Part shown: positions 41,027 to 50,461 of the stretch, one piece after another
How the letters are laid out: every line of letters starts with the position of its first letter
Position numbering within the stretch: position 1 is the first letter of the stretch
NCBI GenBank assembly: GCA_013298625.1
Contig: JAAFIF010000045.1
Coordinates: 1 to 64,000 of the forward strand
Source of the DNA: Myxococcales bacterium
GTDB lineage: Bacteria > Myxococcota_A > Polyangia > Polyangiales > Ga0077539
Direction of reading: 5' to 3'
Length of the DNA: 64,000 nt
Position numbers and translations under genes: made by a program
Notes under the pieces: model-generated
Database searches by the model: none
Seen by the model: the letters and a program-made list of their open reading frames with translations, nothing else
What the model was told of the DNA's origin: nothing

Positions 41027-43243
41027 TCAGTTCACCTGCGAGTACAGAGAGAACGTCATGCCCGGACCGCCGGTCCTGGTGTCGACGAAGAGAGTGCCGA
41101 TGCCTCGCGGGGTGCTGAGGTTGGAGAGGCGCGCACCGTAGTGATTGCTGTCGAGTTGGTCTGCGACGGGCGCAGGGTGATCGATGGTGCCTCTGCAGTC
41201 GACGGTCGCGCTGGCGCTGCTGTTGTCGACGCACGAGAGCGTCGCGCCGGTCTGCGCGCTGCGCGCGTACAGGACGGGGTCGTGCGCGACGCCTGCGAGC
41301 ACGCTCAAGCGCACGAATTCCGCGGAGCCATCGCTGCGACACACGCTGAACAGCTGGCGCTCGGACGTCGCGCCGCAGCTCAAGTACCAACGAACGTGCT
41401 CTGCGCCAGCGGTGCCTCCGCACGTCGCCGCGCTCAAGCTCGCGCCGCTCCCGAGCGTGACAGGAGCTGCCGTCCCCGTGCCGAGCAGGCGATTGTCCAC
41501 GAAGTTGCGACCCGCGCCTTCGGTCACGTACTGCCAGCGAAGCGTGAACGTCCCGGCGCCGCATCCCCCAACGGCGATGTTGTAGTTGCCAGGGCTCAAG
41601 TAGCCGGCGAGGCGAGCCTGGTTCTCGTTGGTGAAGCCTCCTCCCTGACCGCATCGACTGTCGTCGTTGCAGAGGCCCGCGCTGTAGAACCCGTTGACGG
41701 CCTGCGCTGCGACGGGGGTCCCTGCGCTGTCCGTCAGAAACAGTGACGTATCGAAGCTCGATCCCGCAGTGTCGAAGTACACGACGCCAGCGGTCGGAAC
41801 TCGAAATCGAAACCACACGTTCTCGCCGTTGGTGCACGAGCACGGCACCGCAGGGCCGTCGTGCGTCGCGTTCACGGTCGTTCCCGTCGTCGAGCGCTCG
41901 GCGGCTGCGTCGAGCTGGATCAACTGTGCGTCCGCTCGATTGTCGTTGGTCGGGGTGCACGCGCCCGCGCGGCACTGGCTGCCCGCTCGACACACCGCGC
42001 CGCAGCGCCCGCAGTTGTTCTCGTCGGTCTGCAACGACAACAGCGTGACGCACGCGCCGCCGCACAGCGTCGACAGAAGCGGACACCGCATGTCGCAGGC
42101 GCCCCTCGAGCAGGTGCTCGGCGCAGCGCACGCGTTGTTGCAGCGCCCGCAGTGGGCAGCGTTCGACTGAACATCGACGCACGCACCATTGCAGCTCATC
42201 GTCCCCTCGGGACAAGCGCAGCGGCCCGCGGTGCACGCCTGCCCCCCTCGGCACACTACCCCGCAATCACCGCAGTTTGCCTCGTCGGTCTGAAGATCGA
42301 CGCACGCCGCCAAGCAGAGCCTGCGGCCCGCCCCGCACTCGCAGCTCCCCGCAGTGCACACCTGCCCCGCAGCGCACGCGGTGCCGCACGCGCCGCAATG
42401 CGCCTCGTCCGTTCGAGTGTCGACGCAAACCCTCGCGCCCCCCACCAGACACCCCATCGACGGCGCGGCGCACGGCGCCTCGCAGCGACCGCTTACGCAG
42501 AGCTCACCCGCGGCGCACGCGCGACCGCACATGCCGCAGTGCGCGCGATCCCGTTCCAAACTGCGGCAGCTCGCGACGCCGTCGACGACGCACCGGGTCG
42601 TCCCCGCCCCGCAAGCGCTGGGCTGACAAACGCCAGACGCGCACGTCTCGCCGGCGGCGCACGCGTTGCCGCACACGCCGCAGTGCATCGAGTTCGAGCG
42701 AACATCCACGCACATCGGGCTCGGCGCTCTCGGCGCGCAGTCGCGTTCACCGAGCGGGCAACGACTGGCCGCGCACGTTCCGTTGGCGCAGCGCTGACCG
42801 GCCATGCATCGCACGCCGCACGCGCCGCAGTGCTCAGTGTCGGTCATCGTGTCGACGCAGCCGCCGCCGCAGGTTTGTTGGGGCGCCGCGCACATCATCG
42901 TCGCCCGACATGCGCCAGCGACGCAGCGCTCGCTCGCGGCGCACGCCTGATCGCACCCTCCACAGTTCGACATGTCGGTCGCGACGTCCACGCACGCGTC
43001 CGAGCAGAGCCGCTCACCCGCTGCGCACCCGCCGCTCGCGCCGTCGGGCGCAGACTGATCGAAGGCGACATCGGGCTCGCTGCTCGTGTCCGGCGTCGAC
43101 GCGTCGATCGCGCGACGGTCTTCGACGCTCGCGTCCATCGGCCCGATCGAAACAGCGGTGCACGACGCCCCGCTCGCGACGGCAGCGCCCGCGCCGAGGG
43201 CGAGCTTGAAGACAAACAAAGACCTGGTTTTTCGCAGTTGCAT
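41027..43243 (-). CDS. Secreted protein with eight Cys-rich 'NCGxCG' repeats and PPC-like domains
   Basis: 738 residues from the ATG at 43243 (AGAGG 9 bases upstream). A signal with ASC near residue 27 suggests secretion or lipidation. An Asp/Ser/Pro linker precedes eight ~42-residue repeats (about residues 75-430) of the form C-x-x-G-x-x-x-C...C-V-D-x-x-T-D-x-x-N/H-C-G-x-C-G-x-x-C-x-x-G-x-x-C-x-x-G-x-C, each with eight cysteines. The C-terminal ~300 residues have PPC-like beta domains (VWFRFRVPTAGVVYFDTAG, GYLSPGNYNIAVGG). Such myxobacterial proteins are often misannotated by similarity; function unknown, probably adhesive or protective at the surface. Confidence 0.85.
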   Translation of the reverse strand: MQLRKTRSLFVFKLALGAGAAVASGASCTAVSIGPMDASVEDRRAIDASTPDTSSEPDVAFDQSAPDGASGGCAAGERLCSDACVDVATDMSNCGGCDQACAASERCVAGACRATMMCAAPQQTCGGGCVDTMTDTEHCGACGVRCMAGQRCANGTCAASRCPLGERDCAPRAPSPMCVDVRSNSMHCGVCGNACAAGETCASGVCQPSACGAGTTRCVVDGVASCRSLERDRAHCGMCGRACAAGELCVSGRCEAPCAAPSMGCLVGGARVCVDTRTDEAHCGACGTACAAGQVCTAGSCECGAGRRLCLAACVDLQTDEANCGDCGVVCRGGQACTAGRCACPEGTMSCNGACVDVQSNAAHCGRCNNACAAPSTCSRGACDMRCPLLSTLCGGACVTLLSLQTDENNCGRCGAVCRAGSQCRAGACTPTNDNRADAQLIQLDAAAERSTTGTTVNATHDGPAVPCSCTNGENVWFRFRVPTAGVVYFDTAGSSFDTSLFLTDSAGTPVAAQAVNGFYSAGLCNDDSRCGQGGGFTNENQARLAGYLSPGNYNIAVGGCGAGTFTLRWQYVTEGAGRNFVDNRLLGTGTAAPVTLGSGASLSAATCGGTAGAEHVRWYLSCGATSERQLFSVCRSDGSAEFVRLSVLAGVAHDPVLYARSAQTGATLSCVDNSSASATVDCRGTIDHPAPVADQLDSNHYGARLSNLSTPRGIGTLFVDTRTGGPGMTFSLYSQVN

Positions 43244-43411
43244 TCGTGTTGACCTCTCGGGGTGCAACATCGGTCACCTGCGCGAGCGCGGAGTTGAAAG
43301 ATCCTGAAGGAGGCTGCGACGACCTGAACGCTCTCGCGCCAGCCGCATGGTTCGCCGCGTTGCCCCCAACGCCCCTCGAATCCCCCCGCCGCTCCCCCTA
43401 CCGCCCCGCGA
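43244..43411. other. Spacer (168 bp)
   Basis: Between two genes read leftwards. It contains the ribosome site of the Cys-rich gene (AGAGG complement near 43253) and presumably its promoter; no further element seen. Confidence 0.4.
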
Positions 43412-44122
43412 TCACGGGTGGTTGCTGTCGACTTCGGTCACGAACAACCGCGCGCGGTTGTTGCTCGAGCCGTCGAACGTGCCGACCCAGATGTCGTAGC
43501 GGCCGGGCGCGGGGCTGTGGAAATCGATCGCCGGCATGAGCGGGTTGCCCCAGCCCTCGCGGTGGTGATCGTCGTTGCAGCGCCACTGCGTGTTCGGCTG
43601 ATTGATGAGCAGCGTGGCGTCCGAGCCGTTCTCGGTCACCACGTAGAAGCGCAGGAGCGGAAAGGTCGTCCCCGCTTCGAAGGTGAAGTGAAAGTCCGGC
43701 GCGCGCGTCACGTTGGCGCGCGTGCAGGGGTCACCCGACTGCGCGTCGACGATGTTGAGCGACGCGACGTCGACGGGGTTGCGACCGCCGCCAGCGGTGA
43801 GGGGAAACGGCCACGGGTCCGGCGTGAAGCCCGTGCGAAGCGCGCCGCCGCCGAAGTTGGCGCGGGCGTTGAAGTTGAGCGTTCCAGCAGCGGCGCGCCA
43901 CGCGGCGATGTGCGCCTCGGTCGGCGAGAACGCGACGGGCGCAGCCGGCGTCGCGGCCGGCTCGGGCGTCGCGGCCGGCTCGGGCGTCGCGGCGGGCGTC
44001 GCGGCGGTGTTGCCCGACGAGGGCTGCGGCTGCGGCTGGGTCTGCGCCTGTCCGCCTCCGCAGGCAGCGAGCGCGAGCGCGACGAGAGAAACCGACGACA
44101 GTGCAGTGATTGAGTGCTTCAT
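43412..44122 (-). CDS. Lipoprotein with AATPEP repeats and C-terminal beta domain
   Basis: 236 residues. AGGAG lies ~12 bases before the ATG at 44122. Lipobox L-A-L-A-A-C near residue 21. Residues 25-62 form a Gln/Pro then AATPEP repeat spacer. The globular part has RANFGGGALRTGFTPDPWPFPLTAGG (N-terminal) and a C-terminal PPC-like strand set ending PAPGRYDIWVGTFDGSSNNRARLFVTEVDS. No enzyme motif. Possibly a surface protein related in fold to the neighbour at 41027. Read in the same direction as the Cys-rich gene downstream, with a 168-base gap. Confidence 0.75.
   Translation of the reverse strand: MKHSITALSSVSLVALALAACGGGQAQTQPQPQPSSGNTAATPAATPEPAATPEPAATPAAPVAFSPTEAHIAAWRAAAGTLNFNARANFGGGALRTGFTPDPWPFPLTAGGGRNPVDVASLNIVDAQSGDPCTRANVTRAPDFHFTFEAGTTFPLLRFYVVTENGSDATLLINQPNTQWRCNDDHHREGWGNPLMPAIDFHSPAPGRYDIWVGTFDGSSNNRARLFVTEVDSNHP
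43947..43990. repeat. 18-bp tandem repeat in lipoprotein linker
   Basis: GGCGTCGCGGCCGGCTCG occurs twice in tandem (43947-43964, 43965-43982), with a partial third copy after. On the minus strand it encodes AATPEP repeats. Confidence 0.75.
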
Positions 44123-44261
44123 AAACCTGCTTCTCCTGTTGAGTCCCTGAGCGACGTCTCAGTCGCCGCTGAGGGTGCATCGAAGTGCGCGCGTTGGGGC
44201 GAGCATCTGACGCACAGCACTTACAACACCTTTCAGCATGGATTTCTAGCGGCGAAATGAC
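44123..44261. other. Spacer with small hairpin
   Basis: A 139-base spacer between the FecCD gene and the lipoprotein gene. CTCAG-TCGCCG-CTGAG near 44159-44174 could form a short stem. Nothing else recognised. Confidence 0.35.
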
Positions 44262-45260
44262 TCACAGGTCGACGCGACGCTTGCGCAGCGCGACGAACAG
44301 AAAGGGCGCCCCGAGCAGCGCCGTCAGCGCGCCGACGGGCGCCTCCGTCGAGAGCACGCGAAACAGCCCTCGCGCAGCGGCGTCCGCGAGCACCAGCAGC
44401 GTCGCCCCGGCGAGCCCCGAGGCCACGAGCAGCGATCGGTGCGCGCCTCCCACCCACGCTCTTGAATAGTGGGGCACGACCAAACCTACGAACGGCACCA
44501 GGCCGCACACGCTCACGGCGCCCCCCACCACGAGCGAGCCCGCGACGAAGACCGCCAGCTCGACCCTGCGCACGGACACGCCGAGCGACGCAGCGGTGTC
44601 CTCTCCGAGCCCGAGCAGGTCCATGTGCTTGGCCATGGCCCACAGCGCGATCGCCCCAGCGAGCACCACCGCGGTCACTGTCGCGACGACGCTCGGGGGC
44701 TCGTCACCAATTGCGCCGAGCAAGAGCGAGAGCGTCCGCTGCGCGCGCGTCCCCGGAAGCGCCGAGCGAAGCAGCGAGAGCGCCGCGCTCGTCGCGGTGT
44801 TGAGCACGACGCCCGCGAGCAAGAGCGCGCGAGCGTCCACCGCGCCGCTCGCACGCGCGAGGGCCACCACCAGGGCGCACGCCGCGAGCGCTCCGACGAA
44901 GGCCGCCGCAGGGACGAGCGCCGCGCCGACGCCCAGCAGCACCGCGACGGACGCGCCGAGCGCCGCGCCGCCAGAGACGCCCAGCGCAAACGGATCGCCC
45001 AGGGGATTGCGCAGCAGCGCCTGAAACGCGCAGCCCGCGGTCGCGAGCGCAGCGCCCGTCACTGCGCCGAGCAGCACCCGCAGCGCGCGCGCTTCGACGA
45101 TCGCGCGCTCGGCGCTCGCGGGGTCGCTGAGAGCGCGAGCGAGGGACACTGGGGTGGCGCCGAAGGCGAGCCCGAGCAGCGACGCGAGCGCGAGCGCGAG
45201 CGAGAGCGACGCGAGGACCACCGCCGTGCGAGCGCTCGACCCTGCGCGAAGGGCGCTCAT
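44262..45260 (-). CDS. FecCD family ABC transporter permease
   Basis: 332 residues with about nine transmembrane helices. The family markers are RVLLGAVTGAALATAGCAFQALLRNPLGDPFALGVSGGAALG (the conserved RNPLADP-G-S-GA region) and LVPFVGLVVPHYSRAWVG (cytoplasmic coupling loop, usual form VPHIAR). It forms the membrane channel for iron-siderophore, heme or cobalamin uptake. No ATPase or binding-protein gene is adjacent, so its partners are elsewhere. It follows coaX with a 3-base gap on the same strand, implying one operon, an odd pairing. Confidence 0.88.
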   Translation of the reverse strand: MSALRAGSSARTAVVLASLSLALALASLLGLAFGATPVSLARALSDPASAERAIVEARALRVLLGAVTGAALATAGCAFQALLRNPLGDPFALGVSGGAALGASVAVLLGVGAALVPAAAFVGALAACALVVALARASGAVDARALLLAGVVLNTATSAALSLLRSALPGTRAQRTLSLLLGAIGDEPPSVVATVTAVVLAGAIALWAMAKHMDLLGLGEDTAASLGVSVRRVELAVFVAGSLVVGGAVSVCGLVPFVGLVVPHYSRAWVGGAHRSLLVASGLAGATLLVLADAAARGLFRVLSTEAPVGALTALLGAPFLFVALRKRRVDL

Positions 45261-45263
45261 CGA

Positions 45264-46052
45264 TCAGACGCCAGCCGAGCCCGGAGCGCGATTGCGATCG
45301 AACAAGATGCGCAGCCCGTCGAGCGTGAGCCAGTCGTCCACCTCGTCGATGGTGCTCGCTTCAGGGGCGATCAATCGGGCGAGCCCGCCGGTGGCGATCA
45401 CGCGCACGGGGTCGAAGCGGGTCTCTTCTTTGATGCGCGCCACGAGGCCGTCGACGAGCCCTGCTTGCCCGAGAACGATGCCCGATTGCATGGCGTTGAC
45501 CGTGTTCTTTCCGACGACGCGCGGGGGGCGCGAGAGCTCGACGCGCGGCAGCTTGGCGGCGCGCGTAAACAGCGCGTCCGCTGAGATCTGAACGCCCGGG
45601 CAGATCACGCCGCCCAGGTATTCTCCACGCGGAGAGACCACGTCGAAGGTGGTCGCCGTCCCGAAGTCCACGACGATGCACGCGTTGCGCACGCGCTCGA
45701 ACGCCGCCACGGCGTTGACGATGCGGTCTGCGCCGACGTCCCGCGGAGGCTCGTACAAGATGGGCATGCCAGTCTTGATTCCGGGTCCCACAACCACGGG
45801 GTCGATCTCGAAGTACGTGCGCAACATCCGCGCAAACGTGTCCGCGAGCGACGGGACCGTGCTCGCCAGCACCGCCGCTTGCACGTCGTCGCCGCCGAGC
45901 GAGAGCCGCGACAAGAGCATCTCGACGAGGACCCCGTACTCGTCCGCGGTCTTCGAGCGCGCCGACTCGATGCGAAAGTGCTTCACCAGCGTCGAGCCGC
46001 GGTAGATGCCGAAGACTGTGTTCGTGTTGCCGACGTCGATCGCGAGCAGCAT
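45264..46052 (-). CDS. coaX: Type III pantothenate kinase
   Basis: 262 residues from the ATG at 46052 (upstream frame rejected). [17 protein letters not shown] is the ASKHA phosphate-1 loop of CoaX; others are [45 protein letters not shown] and [14 protein letters not shown]. These are all diagnostic. It phosphorylates pantothenate, the first step of coenzyme A synthesis, and type III enzymes usually need a monovalent cation and are not feedback-inhibited by CoA. Divergent from the O-methyltransferase; co-directional and probably coupled with the FecCD gene. Confidence 0.95.
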   Translation of the reverse strand: MLLAIDVGNTNTVFGIYRGSTLVKHFRIESARSKTADEYGVLVEMLLSRLSLGGDDVQAAVLASTVPSLADTFARMLRTYFEIDPVVVGPGIKTGMPILYEPPRDVGADRIVNAVAAFERVRNACIVVDFGTATTFDVVSPRGEYLGGVICPGVQISADALFTRAAKLPRVELSRPPRVVGKNTVNAMQSGIVLGQAGLVDGLVARIKEETRFDPVRVIATGGLARLIAPEASTIDEVDDWLTLDGLRILFDRNRAPGSAGV

Positions 46053-46116
46053 GGCGAAGTGGGAGCGCGACGATACAGCGGCCGTTGTGTCCCGAACCAG
46101 AATATGATCCCGGGTC

Positions 46117-46818
46117 GTGAGCGAGCAGGTTCCCCGTCCCAAGTCGCGCCCGCCGGGCCCCCTCGCCGGCAAGACCGAGCGTCACTTCACCGCAGCGATG
46201 GAGCGCTTCTGCGTCGATCGCTTCGGCGCCGAAGACGCGCACCTCGTCGCGATCCGAGAGGGCTCGATCGCGCGAGGGTTTCCGCCGATCGCCATCACGC
46301 CGATGGACGGACAAGTGCTCTCGATGCTCGTCGTCGCCGCCAACGCCCGGCGCGCCGTCGAAATCGGGACGCTCGGCGGCTACTCGGCCCTCTGGATCGC
46401 TCGCGCCCTGCAGCCCGGCGGGATGCTCGACTGCTTCGAGGTCAACGTCGACCACGCGCAGTTCGCGCTCGAGCACCTCACGCGCGCCGTCCCGCCCATC
46501 ACCGTCGCCGTCCACATCGGGCCCGCGCTCGACCAGCTCAAGAGCGTGCTCACGCCCGTTGATTTCGTGTTCATCGACGCGGACAAAGAGAACTACCCGA
46601 ACTACCTCGACTGGGCCGTGCGCAGCCTGCGCTCGGGCGGGATCGTCGCGCTCGACAACGCGTTCGCCTGGGGATTTCTCGACAAACCAGAGCAGTCCCC
46701 GCGCCCAGCCGAGGCCCTCGCCATCCGCCGCGCCGTCGACGCCCTCGCCTCGGACAAGCGCGTGCGCGCCTCGATGATCCCCACCAACGAAGGCCTCGCC
46801 GTCGGCGTACGCGTATAG
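46117..46818 (+). CDS. SAM-dependent O-methyltransferase (COMT-type)
   Basis: 233 residues, GTG start. The SAM-binding site is [18 protein letters not shown] (motif I, E-x-G-x-x-x-G), preceded by [11 protein letters not shown] (Mg-type catechol methyltransferase pattern), and followed by [39 protein letters not shown], in which the Asp-Asp-Asn metal ligands of this class are visible (DAD and DN). It methylates catechol-like or small-molecule oxygens. Substrate unknown. Divergent from coaX; followed by a LysR gene 19 bases downstream, with which it may be co-regulated. Confidence 0.9.
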   Translation: MSEQVPRPKSRPPGPLAGKTERHFTAAMERFCVDRFGAEDAHLVAIREGSIARGFPPIAITPMDGQVLSMLVVAANARRAVEIGTLGGYSALWIARALQPGGMLDCFEVNVDHAQFALEHLTRAVPPITVAVHIGPALDQLKSVLTPVDFVFIDADKENYPNYLDWAVRSLRSGGIVALDNAFAWGFLDKPEQSPRPAEALAIRRAVDALASDKRVRASMIPTNEGLAVGVRV

Positions 46819-46837
46819 ACTCAGGAGACATCGAGCC

Positions 46838-47734
46838 TTGCAGCTCCCGTCGATCGACAACCTGCGGTGCTTCGTCGCCGCCGCTCAGTCGCTAAACTTT
46901 CGCGCCGCTGCGCGCGCGGTCAACCTCACGCCCGCCGCGCTCGGCCAGCGCATCAAGCAGCTCGAAGACCAGCTCGGCGCGCCGCTGTTCAACCGCACCA
47001 CGCGCTCGGTCGCGCTCACCGCTGCAGGCCTCGCGCTCTTGCCCGTCGCGCGCCGCACCATCGAGTCCGCGTCCGAGTGCGAGCGCGCCGTCCGCGGCGA
47101 CATCGAGCGCCTGCCCACCGAGCTCATCGTGGGCTCGCGCCACGAGCTCGGGCTCTCGTGGATCCTCCCCCAGCTCGACGAGCTCGCCAAAGCGCTGCCG
47201 CACCTCACCGTGCACATGTACTTCGGCGCCGGCGAAGACCTGCTCTTGCGCCTGCGCACCCGTGAGATCGACTGCGCCGTCACCTCAACGCGCCTCAACG
47301 ACCCGCGGCTCGACTCGATCAAGCTGCACCGCGAAGACTACGTGTTCGTCGGGTCCAAGCACTTGCTCAAGCGCATTCCGTTCGCGCGCGCCGAGCACGC
47401 CGAGAAGCACACGCTCATCGATATTCGCAACGAGCTGCCGCTGTTTCGCTATTGGCGCGACGCCCCCGGCGCCGGCGATCGCCTGCGCTTCGACAGGCAC
47501 CTCTACTTCGGGACCATCGGCGCGATCGAGCGCCTCGTGCACGAGCAAAAAGGCGTCGCCGTCCTGCCCAAATACCTCGTGCGCGAAGGCATCACCAGCG
47601 GCGCGCTCAAGGTCATCCTCCCGTCGGTCGAGCCGACGTTCGACTACTTTCGGCTGGTGTTTCGCGGAGACGACGCGAGGCGCCCGTTGTACGAAGCGAT
47701 CGCCGCGGCGCTGACCGCGGTCCCTCTGCGCTGA
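46838..47734 (+). CDS. LysR family transcriptional regulator
   Basis: 298 residues, TTG start at 46838 with AGGAG 10 bases upstream. N-terminal winged helix of LysR: LRCFVAAAQSLNFRAAARAVNLTPAALGQRIKQLEDQLGAPLFNRTTRSVALTAAG; the C-terminal ligand-binding domain follows from ~90 (LIVGSRHELGLSWILPQL). Standard length. It is close to the O-methyltransferase gene and to the membrane-protein gene that starts 12 bases after it, so it may control either; the small-molecule effector is unknown. Confidence 0.92.
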   Translation: MQLPSIDNLRCFVAAAQSLNFRAAARAVNLTPAALGQRIKQLEDQLGAPLFNRTTRSVALTAAGLALLPVARRTIESASECERAVRGDIERLPTELIVGSRHELGLSWILPQLDELAKALPHLTVHMYFGAGEDLLLRLRTREIDCAVTSTRLNDPRLDSIKLHREDYVFVGSKHLLKRIPFARAEHAEKHTLIDIRNELPLFRYWRDAPGAGDRLRFDRHLYFGTIGAIERLVHEQKGVAVLPKYLVREGITSGALKVILPSVEPTFDYFRLVFRGDDARRPLYEAIAAALTAVPLR

Positions 47735-47746
47735 GCAACCGTCACG

Positions 47747-48745
47747 ATGAGCGACAACGAGACCCCCAGTGAGTCCGCAGGCCCGAGCGCGCCCGCGGCA
47801 AGCAACGAGAGCGCCACCCCCGCCAGCCCCGCGCGACAGCGGGCCAAGGTTCCGCCGCGCGGGGCGAGCAAGACCGCGCCGAGCGTGAAGCTCTCGACGG
47901 GCCCCGACTTGAAAAAGTGGGCGCCCTACATCGCCGCCGCCGCCACCGTCGCCGTGGTCGCGCTGCTCGTGCGCACCCCGCGCTTCGCAGCCCCCGGGGC
48001 CCTCGGAGGCGCGCTCATCGTGTGCGCGCTGCTCGGCTGGGGCGCAGCGGGCCACCGCATGCAGCTCGCCGCAGACGACACGCTGCGAAAGCTCATCATC
48101 CCCGCCACGATCGGCGTCGTGCTCGCGTGCGCCGCGCCCATCGTGTGGACCGTCTATCCCCCAGCCCCCAAGGGCACCGTCGAGCTGCGCGAGGTCGGAC
48201 AGCAGGCCACGGTCGAGCTCGGGACGGGCGTTGATTTGTGGGCCACGATTCAAGGCCAGATCGACCGCAACGCGACGGGCAACGCAGACTTCTCCGTGGC
48301 GCTCAGCAACGGCGCGCAGCACGACGACGTGCGCGGCAGGCTGCGGCCGCAAGAGGGAGGCCTCACCGAGCGGCGCAACCTGGCGATCCACGGGCCCGGC
48401 GCGCTGCGCTTCGAGCTGCGAGGCATGGCCAGCGCGCTCACTCCGCCGCTGCGCATCACCGTGCACGCGCGGCCCGTCCCCAGGCTGTACATGGGCGTCC
48501 TCGCGACGCTGCTCGTGCTGCTCGCGGTGGGCATCGACACGGCCCTGCGCCACCGAGGAATGGAGCCCGCCTACGCAGCAGCCCTCTGCCCGATCATCGT
48601 CGCGATGATGTACCTGCAGCTGCGCGCGGTCGGCGGAGAAGAGCTCCCCACGGACATCCTCGCTTCGGGATTGCTGGGGCTTCTCATCGGCGGGCTCGGC
48701 GGCGAGGGTTTGGGGCGACTCGCGAAATCACTGACGAATCGCTGA
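47747..48745 (+). CDS. Multi-helix membrane protein, unknown function
   Basis: 332 residues. A ~60-residue Ala/Pro/Ser/Thr N-terminal tail, then six or so hydrophobic helices (~63-80, 85-105, 110-130, 235-255, 265-285, 300-320) with a ~100-residue soluble domain between helices 3 and 4 (ELREVGQQATVELGTGVDLWATIQGQIDR; LRFELRGMASALTPPLRITVHARP). That domain is beta-rich and probably periplasmic. No family recognised. It is 12 bases after the LysR gene and 66 bases before the kinase gene, all on the plus strand. Confidence 0.65.
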   Translation: MSDNETPSESAGPSAPAASNESATPASPARQRAKVPPRGASKTAPSVKLSTGPDLKKWAPYIAAAATVAVVALLVRTPRFAAPGALGGALIVCALLGWGAAGHRMQLAADDTLRKLIIPATIGVVLACAAPIVWTVYPPAPKGTVELREVGQQATVELGTGVDLWATIQGQIDRNATGNADFSVALSNGAQHDDVRGRLRPQEGGLTERRNLAIHGPGALRFELRGMASALTPPLRITVHARPVPRLYMGVLATLLVLLAVGIDTALRHRGMEPAYAAALCPIIVAMMYLQLRAVGGEELPTDILASGLLGLLIGGLGGEGLGRLAKSLTNR

Positions 48746-48811
48746 TCGCACAAACGGTGCAAAACCAGCCGCGACCGACGTGCGTAGTGCAGCATCGGAG
48801 CGAGAGTCCCG

Positions 48812-50452
48812 ATGCAGCCACGCAAGCCAGAGCCCGGCGACGACGTCGGTGATCGCTACGTCATCGAGCGCCCGCTCGCCGAAGGTGGAATGGGCGCGGT
48901 GTACGTCGCCCGCCACAAGACCACGGACGCCACCGTCGCGCTGAAGGTGCTGCGAGAGCCGGGCAGCCAGCCCGAGATCGTTCGCACGCGGTTCGTCCGC
49001 GAGGCCAAGGTCGCAGCAGCCCTCGGCCACCCGGGCATCGTGAAGGTCTTCGACGCCGGAGAAGACCCGCGCTTCGGACCCTTTCTCGCGATGGAGCTGC
49101 TCGACGGGCAACCGCTCGACGGGTTTCTCGAGAGCCAACACCCCGGCCGCCCCGAGCGCCTGGCGATCGCTCGAGAGATGCTCGAGGCGCTCTCGGCCGC
49201 GCACGACGCTGGCATCGTGCACCGCGACATCAAGCCCGAGAACGTCTTTCTCGCGCACGACGGCGAGGGCGGCGTTCGGGTCAAATTGCTGGATTTCGGC
49301 GTCGCGCGCGTGCAGGCCGCGACCGCGCAGACCACCGACGGCACAGCGCTGGGCACGATCTACTACATGGCCCCCGAGCAGATGATCGACGCGCGCAACG
49401 CCTCGGCCGCCGCCGACGTGTGGTCCGTCGGCGTGATGCTCTACGAGATGCTCTCGGGTCACCTGCCCTTCGACGGCATGTCCATTCACGACGTCGCCGT
49501 TCGCGTGTGCACGCAAGACCCGATCGCGCTGCAGAAGCACGACCCCACCATCGACCCCGCGCTCGCGGCGCTGGTGATGAGCTGCCTTCGACGCGAGATC
49601 TCCGAGCGCCCCGAAAACGCCCGAGCCCTCGCGCAGCAGCTCGACGCCATCGGCGTTCAGCGCGTACGCGCCACCAACGTCCCTGCCGCGCCTGCGAGCA
49701 TCGCTCCCCCCGTGCGACAGTCCCTCGCCAACACCCCGTCGATCGAGCTCACGATCGAGAGCGCTCCGGGGTTGCCCCCCGCGCGCAGCGAGACGTTTTC
49801 GGGCGCCGCGCCGCCGACGGCGATCGACAGCGCACGGGCTCGCTCGACCGCACCCAAGCGCACAGCCATCGTCGCGTCGGTGATGGCCGCGGTCGCGCTC
49901 GTCGGCAGCGTCGCGTTTCGCCTCACGAACACTCGCGAATCACCGGCCCGATCGCCGATCGCCGCCGCGGCGCCCGAGACCTTCTCGCAGCGCGCCGCCG
50001 AGCCCGCGCGCATCGAAGCTCCGCGTCTCGTCGCGCCCACGGTCGTCGAGCAGCCTCGCGTCGAAGCCCCCGTGACGGCGCCCGTGACCGAGCCCGCGAT
50101 CCCGCAGGTGGCTCCGTCGCGCATCGCGCAGCGACCGCGCACCACCCCGGGGCGCGTCGAGACCGCCACCGAGCGAAGCGTCGGGACGACAGCGTCGGGC
50201 AACACGGCAGAGCCCACGCCCCCCGTCGTCGCTGCACAACCCACGGCCACGACCACGCCCGCCAGCACCCCCACGAGCACGCCGACCCAAGTGATCGCGG
50301 CGCAGCCCACGCCAGCGGTGATCACCGCCACGCCGCGCCCCGCGGTCGCCGCCACGACGCCGGCTGCGCCCGCGCAGCGGCCAGCGGTGGCGCCGCAGCC
50401 GCGAAGGACGCCGACGCCAGAACCCGAAGTCGAAGCGCCACTCTCGTTCTGA
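48812..50452 (+). CDS. Transmembrane Ser/Thr protein kinase
   Basis: 546 residues. Active kinase domain at ~16-285: Gly-rich loop AEGGMGAVYVAR (23-34), catalytic Lys45 in VALKV, HRDIKPEN (137-144), DFG (161-163), APEQ (187-190) and DVWSVGVMLYEML. One transmembrane helix at ~351-369 is followed by a ~175-residue Pro/Ala/Thr-rich extracytoplasmic region without globular features. Typical of PknB-like bacterial kinases, except that no PASTA domains are present. Followed 9 bases later by an outer-membrane protein gene. Possibly opposed by the PP2C at 35600. Confidence 0.94.
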   Translation: MQPRKPEPGDDVGDRYVIERPLAEGGMGAVYVARHKTTDATVALKVLREPGSQPEIVRTRFVREAKVAAALGHPGIVKVFDAGEDPRFGPFLAMELLDGQPLDGFLESQHPGRPERLAIAREMLEALSAAHDAGIVHRDIKPENVFLAHDGEGGVRVKLLDFGVARVQAATAQTTDGTALGTIYYMAPEQMIDARNASAAADVWSVGVMLYEMLSGHLPFDGMSIHDVAVRVCTQDPIALQKHDPTIDPALAALVMSCLRREISERPENARALAQQLDAIGVQRVRATNVPAAPASIAPPVRQSLANTPSIELTIESAPGLPPARSETFSGAAPPTAIDSARARSTAPKRTAIVASVMAAVALVGSVAFRLTNTRESPARSPIAAAAPETFSQRAAEPARIEAPRLVAPTVVEQPRVEAPVTAPVTEPAIPQVAPSRIAQRPRTTPGRVETATERSVGTTASGNTAEPTPPVVAAQPTATTTPASTPTSTPTQVIAAQPTPAVITATPRPAVAATTPAAPAQRPAVAPQPRRTPTPEPEVEAPLSF

Positions 50453-50461
50453 GCGAACGCC

